A DNA stretch of 64,000 bases from Photobacterium sp. SKA34 (GTDB lineage: Bacteria > Pseudomonadota > Gammaproteobacteria > Enterobacterales > Vibrionaceae), in the NCBI RefSeq assembly GCF_000153325.1, contig NZ_CH724147.1, forward strand, positions 56,307-120,306, in the 5' to 3' direction. The notes under the pieces are model-generated. The model ran no database searches and had not been told where the DNA came from. It saw only the letters and a list, made by a program, of their open reading frames with translations. Every line of letters starts with the position of its first letter. Position 1 is the first letter of the stretch. Below are positions 26,334 through 35,861 of the stretch, piece after piece. Made by a program: the position numbers and the translations under genes.

Positions 26334-27512
26334 ATGTTTGATTTCTCTACCCCTGTAAATCGTTATGGTACCTATTGTACCCAGTGGGATTATGTCGAGG
26401 ATCGGTTTGGTGAAGCGGATTTATTACCGTTTACTATCTCTGATATGGATTTCGCCGTTGCGCCATGTATTGAAAAAGCGTTATCTGAGCGATTAGCACA
26501 TGGTGTATTTGGCTATAGCCGATGGAATCATGATGATTTTAAATCTGCGATCACAGGCTGGTTTTCACGCCGTTATCATAGTCAAATCAATCCCGCTTAT
26601 ATTGTGTATGGTCCATCGGTGATTTACATCATTTCGCAATTAGTGATGCAATGGACAAAGCAAGGGGAAGGCGTTCTCATTCATACTCCAGCCTATGATG
26701 CGTTTGATAATATGTTAGCAGCTAATGATCGTCTAATGCTAACAAGCCCATTGTTAAAAACTGCTGGTGGCAGTTATGAGATTGATTGGGCACAGTTTGA
26801 AGCACAGGCGGCAAAACCAGACTGTAAAGTATTGTTACTGTGTAGCCCACACAATCCAACAGGCCGAGTATGGACGCGAGATGAACTCTGCCGTATGGCA
26901 CAGATCTGTTTGCAATATCAGGTGAAAGTGATCTCCGATGATATCCATATGGATATGGCATTTAAAGATTATATGCCGTGGTCTGAAGTGGCGTTAGATG
27001 ATAATTGGGCGTTGGTATCTTCGGGGTCAAAGTCATTTAATATTCCTGCATTAACCGGCGCATATGCGTTTATTGCCGATCAAACTGTGCGTGAACGGTA
27101 CCTTACTCAGTTAAAAGCGGCACATGGTTTATCGTCCCCGTCGATTTTAGGCGTAATAGGACATATTGTCGCTTATAACCAAGGTGAAGTATGGCTCGAT
27201 AGTTTAAAAGACTACCTTCAAGCTAACCTTCGTTATGTAGCAGAGCAGTTAAATCAGGCCTTTCCTGAGTTGAATTATCAAGTGCCTGAGGGGACATATT
27301 TAGTGTGGATTGACTTAACGCCATTGAGCGTGGATATGGATATCTTACAACAACGTTTAATTCGTCATTACAAAGTCGCCATTATGCGCGGTGATACCTA
27401 TGGACAAGAAGGGCAAGGATATGTGCGTTTGAATGTCGGTTGTCCTCGTAGCAAATTAGAAATAGGTTTGAAGGCATTGATGAGTGCATTGCATGATCTA
27501 AAACATCAATAG
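26334..27512 (+). CDS. malY: MalY: PLP-dependent cystathionine beta-lyase-type aminotransferase
   Basis: Fold-type I PLP enzyme with beta C-S lyase activity; in E. coli MalY also binds and inactivates the maltose regulator MalT. Starting at ATG 26334 (392 aa; GAGG upstream), MFDFSTPVNRYGTYCTQWDY and DLLPFTISDMDFAVAP closely match the family. The PLP lysine lies in SSGSKSFNIPALTGAY. The C-terminal NVGCPRSKLE is conserved. Likely co-transcribed with malX under MalI. Confidence 0.93.
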   Translation: MFDFSTPVNRYGTYCTQWDYVEDRFGEADLLPFTISDMDFAVAPCIEKALSERLAHGVFGYSRWNHDDFKSAITGWFSRRYHSQINPAYIVYGPSVIYIISQLVMQWTKQGEGVLIHTPAYDAFDNMLAANDRLMLTSPLLKTAGGSYEIDWAQFEAQAAKPDCKVLLLCSPHNPTGRVWTRDELCRMAQICLQYQVKVISDDIHMDMAFKDYMPWSEVALDDNWALVSSGSKSFNIPALTGAYAFIADQTVRERYLTQLKAAHGLSSPSILGVIGHIVAYNQGEVWLDSLKDYLQANLRYVAEQLNQAFPELNYQVPEGTYLVWIDLTPLSVDMDILQQRLIRHYKVAIMRGDTYGQEGQGYVRLNVGCPRSKLEIGLKALMSALHDLKHQ

Positions 27513-27536
27513 AATATTTCTTGTTTTCTAACTAAG

Positions 27537-27564
27537 AAAAGCTTCGCTTCGGCGGAGCTTTTTT
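27537..27564 (+). terminator. terminator after malY
   Basis: AAAAGCTTCGC, TTCG, GCGGAGCTTTTTT, 25 nt after the stop. It is nearly the same sequence as the ppnP terminator at 23323. Confidence 0.9.
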
Positions 27565-27761
27565 GTATCTGTTATTACCGCTCACTTTTAGAGATCAAGT
27601 GTTTTATCAATTGCGCCCTTGTATGACATATTGCGCATATGTTGGATTTATAAAAAATACCTGGAGAGAAAGCATTATAGTAACAGTATTTAGCAAGGTT
27701 GAGTTCTGGTTAATCACGTCTAACGTGTTGCTTTAAGATACTTAGAGCCTAATTGATCTTG

Positions 27762-27775
27762 TTCGTTATAACGAA
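27762..27775. promoter_or_regulatory. operator-like palindrome upstream of the chemoreceptor
   Basis: TTCGTTATAACGAA, a perfect 14-bp palindrome 44 nt before the start. Binder unknown. Confidence 0.35.
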
Positions 27776-27818
27776 ATTATTTCATGATTAAACGTAATAA
27801 GTAGAATATGGAGGCTCT

Positions 27819-29456
27819 ATGAATCTATCGTTAACACATGCATCTATTAGTACTAAAGCTTGGATTATATGGCTGTTATTTGCCATCGGGCTTATTTCTA
27901 TTGCTGTATTGAACATTTCCTCAACTAATCAACATATGCGATCTAATTATGAGAGAGGTATTAAGCAAATAGTAGAAGGGGCGGTAGGAGTTGTTAATTA
28001 CTATCATGAACTTAGTTCAAATGGCACATTGAGCGAAGAAGAAGCACAAAAACAGGCACTGGCCGTAATGAACGCAATGCGTTTTGATGGCGGAAATTAT
28101 ATTTTTGCGGGAAATAGGGAAGGATACCAAATAGCGACCCGTTTTGATGAAATGATGGGGACTGACATTCTGTCATTAACCGACGGTAATGGACGACGAT
28201 TCGTCGAAGAGCTTTACAGTGTTGGTAAGCAAGGTGGTGGTTTTGTTGATTATATGTGGAAGTCATCATCAGATCCTAATCAACTGATTTTAAAAACGAG
28301 CTATGCTGATTATTTTCATCCTTGGGGCTGGATGATTGGCGCAGGAATGAATATCAAAGCCTTAAATCAAGATATTCAAGCCAGCCAATGGCTATCGTTT
28401 GTGAACGTTGCTGTTATTTTGGCGATACTGTCATTATTGATGGCGTATTTTATTCGTAGCATTACTTTGCCAATAAAAGAAACCGTTGCTGCTATGCGTG
28501 ATTTATCAACGGGAGAAGGTGACTTAACTCAGCGCCTTAAAGAAGAGGGCGGTCCTGAATTAACTGCACTTGCGAAACATTTTAATCGTTTTGTTATTTC
28601 TATTCAGACCATTATCCACAGTATTAGTGATGCAGGCTCACAACTGACTCACTCTTCGCGTTGCTTATCACAATCGGTGTCATCAGTGGATAGTAATTTA
28701 AACCAACAAAAAGAAGATACAGATCAACTTGTGGGATCAATGGGGGAAATGCTAACTGCGGTTGAAGAAATTGCAGGTAGAACCGTTGATGCCACTGATT
28801 TTAGTGTTAAAGCGGCGAAACAAACAGAAGCCAGTAAAGTGATTATTCAACGCAATATTGAAGAGTCACAATTGCTCGCATTAGATATTGGTGAAGCCAG
28901 TAAAGTGATCACCCAACTCGCAACAGATAGCCGCAATGTCGATACCGTATTGGAAGTGATACGTGGCATTGCAGAGCAGACTAACTTATTAGCGTTAAAT
29001 GCAGCGATAGAGGCAGCAAGAGCTGGTGATGCAGGGCGAGGCTTTGCCGTTGTTGCTGATGAAGTTCGCACGCTATCACAGCGCACACAAGAGTCGACGA
29101 TTGAAATTCAAACCATTATTGAAAAATTACAACAAGGTGCGGAGCAAGCGGTTGGTGTCATGAACCAGGGAGCCGAAAAAGCACAAAATGCGTCAAAGAT
29201 TTCTGAATCAGCAGGAGAAGCTTTGAATTTAATTGTTGAAGAAGTTCATGCTATACAAGGAATGAATCAACAGATCTCAGCCGCAACAGAGCAGCAATCA
29301 TTAACTGTTAATAGTATTAATCAAAATGTGGCAAGTTTGAATGATAGCTCGATATCATTGTCGACTGAATCTAATCAGATGTCGTCATCGAGTGAAGAAC
29401 TCAATCAAATTTCGGAAGATTTGATGGTAACGATTCAGCGCTTTAAACTGCATTAA
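27819..29456 (+). CDS. Methyl-accepting chemotaxis protein with single Cache sensor
   Basis: A 545-aa inner-membrane chemoreceptor. TM1 is at about 13-32. A periplasmic single-Cache domain (about 35-185) shows the RFDGGNYIFA...DFHPWGW-like pattern: MRFDGGNYIFAG and YFHPWGWMIGAG. TM2 is at about 192-214 and HAMP at about 215-268 (TLPIKETVAAMRDL). The signalling domain has the hairpin tip NLLALNAAIEAARAG and EVRTLSQRTQ. sCache_2 receptors often sense carboxylates or small organic acids, but the ligand is not readable. No C-terminal CheR-binding pentapeptide is present (it ends RFKLH). Confidence 0.93.
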   Translation: MNLSLTHASISTKAWIIWLLFAIGLISIAVLNISSTNQHMRSNYERGIKQIVEGAVGVVNYYHELSSNGTLSEEEAQKQALAVMNAMRFDGGNYIFAGNREGYQIATRFDEMMGTDILSLTDGNGRRFVEELYSVGKQGGGFVDYMWKSSSDPNQLILKTSYADYFHPWGWMIGAGMNIKALNQDIQASQWLSFVNVAVILAILSLLMAYFIRSITLPIKETVAAMRDLSTGEGDLTQRLKEEGGPELTALAKHFNRFVISIQTIIHSISDAGSQLTHSSRCLSQSVSSVDSNLNQQKEDTDQLVGSMGEMLTAVEEIAGRTVDATDFSVKAAKQTEASKVIIQRNIEESQLLALDIGEASKVITQLATDSRNVDTVLEVIRGIAEQTNLLALNAAIEAARAGDAGRGFAVVADEVRTLSQRTQESTIEIQTIIEKLQQGAEQAVGVMNQGAEKAQNASKISESAGEALNLIVEEVHAIQGMNQQISAATEQQSLTVNSINQNVASLNDSSISLSTESNQMSSSSEELNQISEDLMVTIQRFKLH

Positions 29457-29507
29457 AGTCGGGCCATTGTGCTTTATTTAGCATAACAATACCGAATAGC
29501 AGCCAAT

Positions 29508-29546
29508 AAAAAAGCCATACCTGAAAACACAGGGGTGGCTTTTTTA
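29508..29546. terminator. bidirectional terminator between the chemoreceptor and fis
   Basis: AAAAAAGCCA..CCTG, loop, CAGG..TGGCTTTTTT; serves the convergent genes. Confidence 0.88.
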
Positions 29547-29568
29547 TCAATAGCTTAAACTAAATATA

Positions 29569-29865
29569 TTAGTTCATGCCGTATTTTTTAAGCTTTTTAC
29601 GTAGTGTACCACGGTTGATACCCATCATGGTTGCAGCGCGAGTTTGGTTACCGCGAGTGTATTGCATGATAGTGTCTAATAGTGGTTGTTCAACTTCTGC
29701 AAGCACAAGCTCGTACAGATCGTCGACTTCCTGACCATTTAATTGAGCAAGGTAGTTTTTAAGGGATGCCTTCACTGAATCACGTAATGGTTTCTGTGTG
29801 ATTTGGTCTTGTGAAGTTACAGTTGTTACTGTTAACGCTTCGGAAGTCAGATTTTGTTCGAACAT
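29569..29865 (-). CDS. fis: DNA-binding protein Fis
   Basis: A 98-aa nucleoid-associated factor that activates rRNA promoters and shapes DNA topology in fast growth. The C-terminal helix-turn-helix GNQTRAATMMGINRGTLRKKLKKYGMN-type end (seen from about residue 72) is essentially the enterobacterial sequence. 23 nt after dusB, as in the conserved dusB-fis operon, and translated from the same mRNA. Confidence 0.97.
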   Translation of the reverse strand: MFEQNLTSEALTVTTVTSQDQITQKPLRDSVKASLKNYLAQLNGQEVDDLYELVLAEVEQPLLDTIMQYTRGNQTRAATMMGINRGTLRKKLKKYGMN

Positions 29866-29888
29866 AATTCTGTAAGCTCTTCTAGTAT

Positions 29889-30854
29889 TTATGCAACGTT
29901 TTCGAAGTAGCCTTGCAGCGCATCAAGTTGCTGTTGAGCATCCTCGAGTGCGTTGAAGGTCTGGCGGAAATCACCGGCTGGTGCATGTTCTTTCAAGTAC
30001 CAAGACACGTGTTTACGTGCAATACGCAGTCCCAGGTATTCACCGTAGAACTGGTGGAGTTCTTGAACATGTCCCAACATTATTTCACTGATCTCATCAA
30101 TTGATGGGGCAGCGAGGTGTTCACCAGTTGTTAAGTAATGGTGGATTTCTCTAAAAATCCACGGCTTCCCTTGTGCAGGTCGGCCAATCATTAGAGCATC
30201 GGCACCCGTATAATCGAGTACAAAGCGTGCTTTCTCCGGGCTATCGATATCACCGTTAGCGATAACTGGGATCGAGATGGCTTGTTTCACCGCTCTAATG
30301 TAGTCATATTCCGCTTCACCTTTGTACATACATGCCTTGGTACGTCCGTGAAGGGCGAGGGCCTGTATGCCGCATTGTTCGGCGAGTTTGGCTATGTCAA
30401 CACAGTTTCTATTTTCCAGATCCCAACCAGTACGGGTTTTAAGCGTAACTGGAACATCCACTGCATCCACCACAGACCGAAGAATGTCTTCGATAAGGTT
30501 GGGATATTGCAGCAGTGCAGAACCGGCTAATCGTTTGTTTACTTTCTTTGCTGGGCATCCCATGTTGATATCGATGATTTGCGCACCGTTTTCAACACTG
30601 AACTGCGCAGCTTCAGCCATCAACTTTGGATCAGCTCCTGCTATCTGAACCGAACGAATACCTGATTCACCTTCGTGAACCATACGATTGAGCGATTTAG
30701 ACGTCTTCCAGAGATCTGGGTTCGACGACATCATCTCGCTGACAGCCATACCTGCACCGTAGCGAAGGCATAACTCACGAAATGGCCGATCGGTCACACC
30801 CGCCATAGGCGCGACTATCAGCTGGTTTTTTAGTTGATAAGGACCGATTTGCAA
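29889..30854 (-). CDS. dusB: tRNA-dihydrouridine synthase B
   Basis: FMN-dependent reductase forming dihydrouridine in tRNA. The fold is a TIM barrel with APMAGVTDRPFRELC near the N-terminus, the catalytic Cys in INMGCPAKKVNK, and GADALMIGRPAQGKPWIF for phosphate binding. The family start (IGPYQLKNQLIVAPMAG) is best matched by TTG at 30854, giving 321 aa as in E. coli; upstream in-frame ATGs would add a 40-residue tail without family support. Likely transcribed with prmA upstream and fis downstream. Confidence 0.9.
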   Translation of the reverse strand: MQIGPYQLKNQLIVAPMAGVTDRPFRELCLRYGAGMAVSEMMSSNPDLWKTSKSLNRMVHEGESGIRSVQIAGADPKLMAEAAQFSVENGAQIIDINMGCPAKKVNKRLAGSALLQYPNLIEDILRSVVDAVDVPVTLKTRTGWDLENRNCVDIAKLAEQCGIQALALHGRTKACMYKGEAEYDYIRAVKQAISIPVIANGDIDSPEKARFVLDYTGADALMIGRPAQGKPWIFREIHHYLTTGEHLAAPSIDEISEIMLGHVQELHQFYGEYLGLRIARKHVSWYLKEHAPAGDFRQTFNALEDAQQQLDALQGYFENVA

Positions 30855-31030
30855 AATGTCTCTACCTGACTGTGCCAGTAAGGGCGCGCATTTTACGCAT
30901 TTTTTGCTCTGCTGGAAAGGCCAATAATTGAGCATGATGATTTTGTCTGCCAAAATCGTATGATTTTCAATCAATTGACCGATTAAATTTATAAATAAAA
31001 ATCAGCAATAGCACCCAAAACTTAGTGTGA

Positions 31031-31915
31031 TTATGCCTTACGGCCTGAGATGCGACACCACTCTTCACGTGCCATTACTGGGTCTAAAGCCAGTTCATCG
31101 CTGTAGTAGGTTGACACATCTGCCGCTTGGCTTTCTAGTACACCAGAGATTGCTAAGTCGCCACCGTCTTTAACAAGGCTCTTGATCACTGGTGATAGTT
31201 CACGTAGTGGACCTGCAAGGATGTTAGCAACCACAATGTCTGCTTGAATACCTTGAGGTTGGTCTTGTGGTAGGTATAGCTCTAGATTGTCAGACACACC
31301 GTTACGCTCTGCGTTATCACGTGACGCTAAGATAGCTTGTGGGTCGATATCAATACCAATAACTTTTTCAGCGCCAAGTTTTAGTGCTGCAATAGCTAAG
31401 ATGCCTGAACCACAACCAAAATCGATAACTGTTTTACCCGTTAGGTCTTGGCCGTCTAACCACTCAAGACAAAGTGATGTCGTTGGGTGAGTACCTGTAC
31501 CAAATGCTAGACCTGGGTCTAATAGTACGTTCACAGCGTCTGGCTCTGGTGCTTCACGCCAACTTGGGCAGATCCATAGGCGACGACCGAAACGCATAGG
31601 ATGGAAGTTGTCCATCCACTCACGTTCCCAGTCTTTGTCCTCCAACTGCTCGATTTTGTAAGCAAAATCATCAGCAATTAATGGGCTGTTTTTAAGCATG
31701 TTCAGCACGAAATCCATGTCGGCTTCAGCATCATACAAACCAATTACATCGGTATCACCCCATAGGCGGGTTTCACCTGGCATAGGCTCGAAAACTGGCG
31801 TGTCTTGTGCGTCTAGGAAGGTGACAGACAGAGCACCAGTCTCTTCCATTAGCATGTCGCCAATTGCTTCTGCGCTCTCTGCAGTTGCGTTCAGTTTTAT
31901 TTGAATCCAAGGCAT
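31031..31915 (-). CDS. prmA: Ribosomal protein L11 methyltransferase
   Basis: SAM-dependent methyltransferase that trimethylates several amino groups of L11. 294 aa (E. coli 293). The N-terminal L11-recognition domain MPWIQIKLNATAESAEAIGD precedes the class I methyltransferase core: LLDPGLAFGTGTHPTT, then VIDFGCGSGILAIAALKLGA (motif I), then VVANILAGPLREL (motif IV). First gene of the prmA-dusB-fis cluster; a terminator for panF lies just upstream. Confidence 0.96.
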   Translation of the reverse strand: MPWIQIKLNATAESAEAIGDMLMEETGALSVTFLDAQDTPVFEPMPGETRLWGDTDVIGLYDAEADMDFVLNMLKNSPLIADDFAYKIEQLEDKDWEREWMDNFHPMRFGRRLWICPSWREAPEPDAVNVLLDPGLAFGTGTHPTTSLCLEWLDGQDLTGKTVIDFGCGSGILAIAALKLGAEKVIGIDIDPQAILASRDNAERNGVSDNLELYLPQDQPQGIQADIVVANILAGPLRELSPVIKSLVKDGGDLAISGVLESQAADVSTYYSDELALDPVMAREEWCRISGRKA

Positions 31916-32010
31916 GGTTTATTCGCTTTTTTTGTGACTACTTGAACATAGGGGCCGAAGTCTAGCATGAAATTTCACCAATCCCCATTATCAGATGCCA
32001 TTCTAGGGAT

Positions 32011-32043
32011 AAAAAAAAGATAGTACCGACAGGCACTATCTTT
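32011..32043 (-). terminator. terminator after panF
   Basis: On the minus strand AAAGATAGT, 10-nt loop, ACTATCTTTTTTTT, about 36 nt past the panF stop. Confidence 0.88.
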
Positions 32044-32078
32044 AATGGAGTTGATTATTTAGCGTGATATAACCGATT

Positions 32079-33536
32079 TTAGTCGCTTAATTGCGGTGTT
32101 TCTACTTTTGTCGGTTTTGCATAGCTACCAATGATAAAGGCGATCAAACCTAATAAAAGCGTTGGCACAATCGCATGAACGCTATTCATATCAGGCTTAC
32201 TAAATGACAAAATAATGTAGCTACTCAAACCGACGATCATGGAAGAAAAAGCGCCTGTTGCAGAGGCTTTTTTCCAATATAAGCCGAGTACCAGAGGCCA
32301 CAAAAATACGGCTTGTAAGCTACCAAAAGCTAATAGGTTAAGCCAAATGATCATGTCGGGCGGATTCATCGCAGCGATAAACACTAAGCCAGAGAAAATA
32401 CCAGTTACCAATAGTGATAATTTAGGCAGGCGCTTTTCAGCGTATTCATGATTGGCAATGCTTGGATTGATATAGTTGATATATAAATCTTTGAGCAGTG
32501 TTGCTGAAGCTTGAATGAGTTGTGAGTCGATAGTCGACATAATCGCCGCCATTGGGCCTGCCAAGAATACACCGGCTACAACAGGTGGTAATACGGTTAC
32601 CATAAGGGTTGGCATGATCTGATCGGGGCTAGCGATATCAGGCACGATAGCACGGCCTAATGCCCCTGCTAAGTGCATTCCAAACATCAGTAGCGCTACC
32701 ATGATGGTACTGAGTACCATGCCTTTGTGCAGTGAGTTACTGTCTTTATAAGACATACAACGTACCGCAGCATGCGGCAGACCGATAACACCAAAACAGA
32801 CCAAAATCCAAAAACTCAGCATAAAGGGCTGACTCAGAAAGTGGTTCGGGCCGTAAGGAGTAATTAATGCCGGATCAATATCGTGAAGCTTGGTAACTAA
32901 TGCGCCGATACTTCCGCCGGCATGCACGATCCCAACCAGTAACGCAATGGTACCGATGATCATCATCAAGCCCTGTAAGGTATCAGTCATCACAACAGCA
33001 CGAAAGCCACCAATTGTAGTGTATAGGCCTACGGTGATCGCAAAGATCATTAAGCCATGCATATACGATAAGCCTGTCACGGTTTGGAGTAAACGCGCAC
33101 CACCGACAAACTGTACGACCATGGTGCCAAAAAAGGCGATCAGTAATGACAGTGAAGCAAAAATGACGACCCCACGGTTTTTATAGCGAGCATAAAGAAT
33201 GTCATTAAGGGTTAATGCGTTATGACGTCTTGCTTCGATGGCAAATTTCTTACCGAGTACACCAAGGGTAAGCCATGCTGCGGGTAATTGGATCATCGCA
33301 AGTAATACCCAGCCTAAGCCCATTTTATAGGCAGCCCCTGGGCCACCAATAAAGGTGCTGGCACTGGCGTAAGTAGCAGCAAGGGTCATCGCAAGGACAA
33401 AGCCGCCCATGCTACGCCCACCGACTAGGTATTCGGTAAGAAAGTGTCCTTTGCTTTGAAAGCGTCGGGTATAAAGTGCCATCGCAAATACTGCAGCAAG
33501 ATACAGTACGATAGGAATAATGAGTTGGCTATTCAT
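32079..33536 (-). CDS. panF: Sodium/pantothenate symporter
   Basis: Solute:sodium symporter importing pantothenate, the coenzyme A precursor. 485 aa with about 13 membrane segments. YLVGGRSMGGFVLAMTLAATYASASTFIGGPGAAY and the SSS signature around GGFRAVVMTDTLQGLMM identify the family; the WVLLAMIQLPAAW region fits PanF. Its start overlaps the yhdT stop by 8 nt, giving translational coupling as in E. coli yhdT-panF. Confidence 0.93.
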   Translation of the reverse strand: MNSQLIIPIVLYLAAVFAMALYTRRFQSKGHFLTEYLVGGRSMGGFVLAMTLAATYASASTFIGGPGAAYKMGLGWVLLAMIQLPAAWLTLGVLGKKFAIEARRHNALTLNDILYARYKNRGVVIFASLSLLIAFFGTMVVQFVGGARLLQTVTGLSYMHGLMIFAITVGLYTTIGGFRAVVMTDTLQGLMMIIGTIALLVGIVHAGGSIGALVTKLHDIDPALITPYGPNHFLSQPFMLSFWILVCFGVIGLPHAAVRCMSYKDSNSLHKGMVLSTIMVALLMFGMHLAGALGRAIVPDIASPDQIMPTLMVTVLPPVVAGVFLAGPMAAIMSTIDSQLIQASATLLKDLYINYINPSIANHEYAEKRLPKLSLLVTGIFSGLVFIAAMNPPDMIIWLNLLAFGSLQAVFLWPLVLGLYWKKASATGAFSSMIVGLSSYIILSFSKPDMNSVHAIVPTLLLGLIAFIIGSYAKPTKVETPQLSD

Positions 33537-33810
33537 GGGGGTCTTCGTGGTTAATATCTAAAGGGAGATCTCGGTAGACGACTTTGACCATGACACCGCA
33601 CATGACGGTAAAAATGATCGGGCCGACAATGCATGACATCAAGAACCAGAGTGGAAAGCCCAAATATAGGGTTGGCATGCTTAGATCACCGATGGCGGGC
33701 GCTAAGCCGTAGGCGGATAGGTACCACCAAAGAAAATAAGCTAACGCTAGTCCTATCGCCCAAAGTGCCTCTTTATGGGCTTGGCGATAGCGTGCTGAGA
33801 GCGTTTTCAT
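33529..33810 (-). CDS. yhdT: YhdT family small membrane protein (DUF997)
   Basis: A 93-aa protein with two hydrophobic segments: ALWAIGLALAYFLWWYLSAYG and FPLWFLMSCIVGPIIFTVM. Matches YhdT in size, the YFLWWY motif and its position before panF. The role is not established; gene fusion-like coupling suggests an accessory function for PanF. Start at ATG 33810 has GGAGAT 7 nt upstream. Confidence 0.88.
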   Translation of the reverse strand: MKTLSARYRQAHKEALWAIGLALAYFLWWYLSAYGLAPAIGDLSMPTLYLGFPLWFLMSCIVGPIIFTVMCGVMVKVVYRDLPLDINHEDPHE

Positions 33811-33962
33811 GCTGTATCTCCAGTTGTTATCAAGTGTTTTCCTACTCAATACAGTGTAGTAACTAGTAGGGCTGGTCAAAAAGGTGGGCTATTGTGGCAA
33901 AAGATACTGTTTTATGCCATGTGAACCGATCAATCGAGGTGAATTGAGATTGTACATAAACA

Positions 33963-33990
33963 AAAAAAGACTACCCGAAGGTAGCCTTTT
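33963..33990 (-). terminator. terminator after accC
   Basis: On the minus strand AAAGGCTACC, TTCG, GGTAGTCTTTTTTT; 19 nt past the accC stop. Confidence 0.92.
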
Positions 33991-34008
33991 ATCGTCAAGC
34001 AAGTGAAC

Positions 34009-35352
34009 TTATTGCAAACCGAGTTTCTTCTCAAGGTAGTGGATGTTTGCGCCACCTTTTTGGAAGTTCTCGTCAGCCATAATATCTTGCTGAAGCGGAA
34101 TGTTGGTTTTAATACCGTCGATGATCATTTCGCTCAATGCATTACGCATGCGAGAAATCGCCACATCACGATTTTCACCGTACGAAATTAACTTACCGAT
34201 CATTGAATCGTAGTAAGGCGGTACTGTGTAACCAGTATAGATGTGTGATTCCCAACGGATCCCCATACCACCTGGCGCATGGAAGCGCTCGATAGTACCT
34301 GGACAAGGTAGGAAACGTTCGGGATCTTCTGCATTAATACGACATTCGATAGCATGGCCACGAATTTGAATATCGCTTTGGTTAAACGACAGCGGTTGAC
34401 CTGCGGCAATGCGTAGCTGCTCTTTAATCAAGTCTACGCCTGTTACCATTTCGGTTACTGGGTGCTCAACCTGAATACGGGTGTTCATTTCAATGAAGTA
34501 GAACTCACCGTTTTCGTAAAGGAACTCGAATGTACCTGCGCCACGGTAATTAATTTCTAAACATGCACGAGTACAACGCTCACCGATGTACTTACGCATT
34601 TCTTCGGTAATGCCCGGTGCTGGTGCTTCTTCAACCACTTTCTGGTGACGACGCTGCATCGAACAGTCACGCTCACCTAAGTGAATAGCGCCACCTTGGC
34701 CATCAGCTAAGACTTGAACTTCAATGTGACGTGGGTTTTCAAGGTATTTCTCCATGTAAACCATGTCGTTATTGAAACAAGATTTTGCTTCAGCACGGGT
34801 CATTGCGATCGCTTCAGTCAATTCTTCTTCTGAACGAACTACACGCATACCACGACCACCGCCGCCACCAGAGGCTTTGATGATCACAGGATAACCGATA
34901 CGTTTAGCAAAAGATTTGTTCTTTGCTTCATCGTCATCAAGAGGGCCGTCAGAGCCTGGTACACAAGGAACACCTGCTTTTTTCATTGCCGTAATAGCAG
35001 AAACTTTATCGCCCATTAGACGAATAGTGTCAGCTTTTGGACCTACGAAAATAAAGCCTGAACGCTCAACTTGTTCTGCAAAGTCAGCATTTTCAGAAAG
35101 GAAACCGTAGCCTGGGTGGATAGCGACTGCTCCTGTAATTTCAGCTGCACTGATAATACGAGGAATATTTAAGTAACTATCGATGCCGCGTGCAGGACCA
35201 ATACATACTGACTCGTCAGCAAGTAGAACGTGCTTAAGATCGCGGTCGGCGGTTGAGTGAACCGCAACCGTTTTAATCCCTAGCTCTTTACAAGCGCGCA
35301 AGATACGAAGTGCAATTTCACCTCGGTTTGCAATTACTAATTTATCTAACAT
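34009..35352 (-). CDS. accC: Acetyl-CoA carboxylase, biotin carboxylase subunit
   Basis: ATP-grasp enzyme that carboxylates biotin on AccB, the first half-reaction of fatty-acid synthesis. 447 aa (E. coli 449). MLDKLVIANRGEIALRILRAC, the Gly-rich KASGGGGGRGMRVV loop, and EHPVTEMVTGVDL are conserved, as is the catalytic Arg region in FIEMNTRIQVEHP. It lies 14 nt after accB in an aroQ-accB-accC unit. Confidence 0.98.
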   Translation of the reverse strand: MLDKLVIANRGEIALRILRACKELGIKTVAVHSTADRDLKHVLLADESVCIGPARGIDSYLNIPRIISAAEITGAVAIHPGYGFLSENADFAEQVERSGFIFVGPKADTIRLMGDKVSAITAMKKAGVPCVPGSDGPLDDDEAKNKSFAKRIGYPVIIKASGGGGGRGMRVVRSEEELTEAIAMTRAEAKSCFNNDMVYMEKYLENPRHIEVQVLADGQGGAIHLGERDCSMQRRHQKVVEEAPAPGITEEMRKYIGERCTRACLEINYRGAGTFEFLYENGEFYFIEMNTRIQVEHPVTEMVTGVDLIKEQLRIAAGQPLSFNQSDIQIRGHAIECRINAEDPERFLPCPGTIERFHAPGGMGIRWESHIYTGYTVPPYYDSMIGKLISYGENRDVAISRMRNALSEMIIDGIKTNIPLQQDIMADENFQKGGANIHYLEKKLGLQ

Positions 35353-35366
35353 AGCCAGAGCCTCGA

Positions 35367-35834
35367 TTACTCGATGATGATAAGAGGCTGATCGAATTCA
35401 ATCGCATCGCCGTCTTCTGCAAGAATAGCGACAACTTTACCGGCTTTGTCAGCTTGTATTTGGTTCATCATTTTCATCGCTTCAACGATACATAGTGTGT
35501 CGCCAATATTTACCGATTGACCAACTTCAACAAATGACTTTGATTCAGGGCTTGGATAGCGGTAGAAGGTACCAACCATAGGTGAAAGCACAGAGTGACC
35601 TGATGCAACAGGTGCTGGCGCTTCAGCTGCTGGAGTAACAGGTGCTGGCGCTTCTACAGGTGCAGTAGGCATAGGTTGTTGTGCCATTGGCGCTGCCATG
35701 TATTGTTGTGGCATTGCTGTTGCTGGAACACTACGGCTGATGCGTACTGATTCTTCACCTTCAGAGATTTCTAGCTCAGCGATGCCTGATTCTTCTACAA
35801 GCTCAATTAGCTTCTTGATTTTACGAATATCCAT
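35367..35834 (-). CDS. accB: Acetyl-CoA carboxylase, biotin carboxyl carrier protein
   Basis: A 155-aa BCCP. The N-terminal MDIRKIKKLIELVEESGIAELE domain is followed by a Pro/Ala-rich linker (about 45-80) and the biotinyl domain with EAMKMMNQI, whose central Lys (about residue 121) is biotinylated. The thumb segment SPMVGTFYRYPSPESK is present, as in enteric BCCP. Sits between aroQ (27 nt upstream) and accC. Confidence 0.97.
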   Translation of the reverse strand: MDIRKIKKLIELVEESGIAELEISEGEESVRISRSVPATAMPQQYMAAPMAQQPMPTAPVEAPAPVTPAAEAPAPVASGHSVLSPMVGTFYRYPSPESKSFVEVGQSVNIGDTLCIVEAMKMMNQIQADKAGKVVAILAEDGDAIEFDQPLIIIE

Positions 35835-35861
35835 TTATATTTCTCTTTTTATATTGTTCAG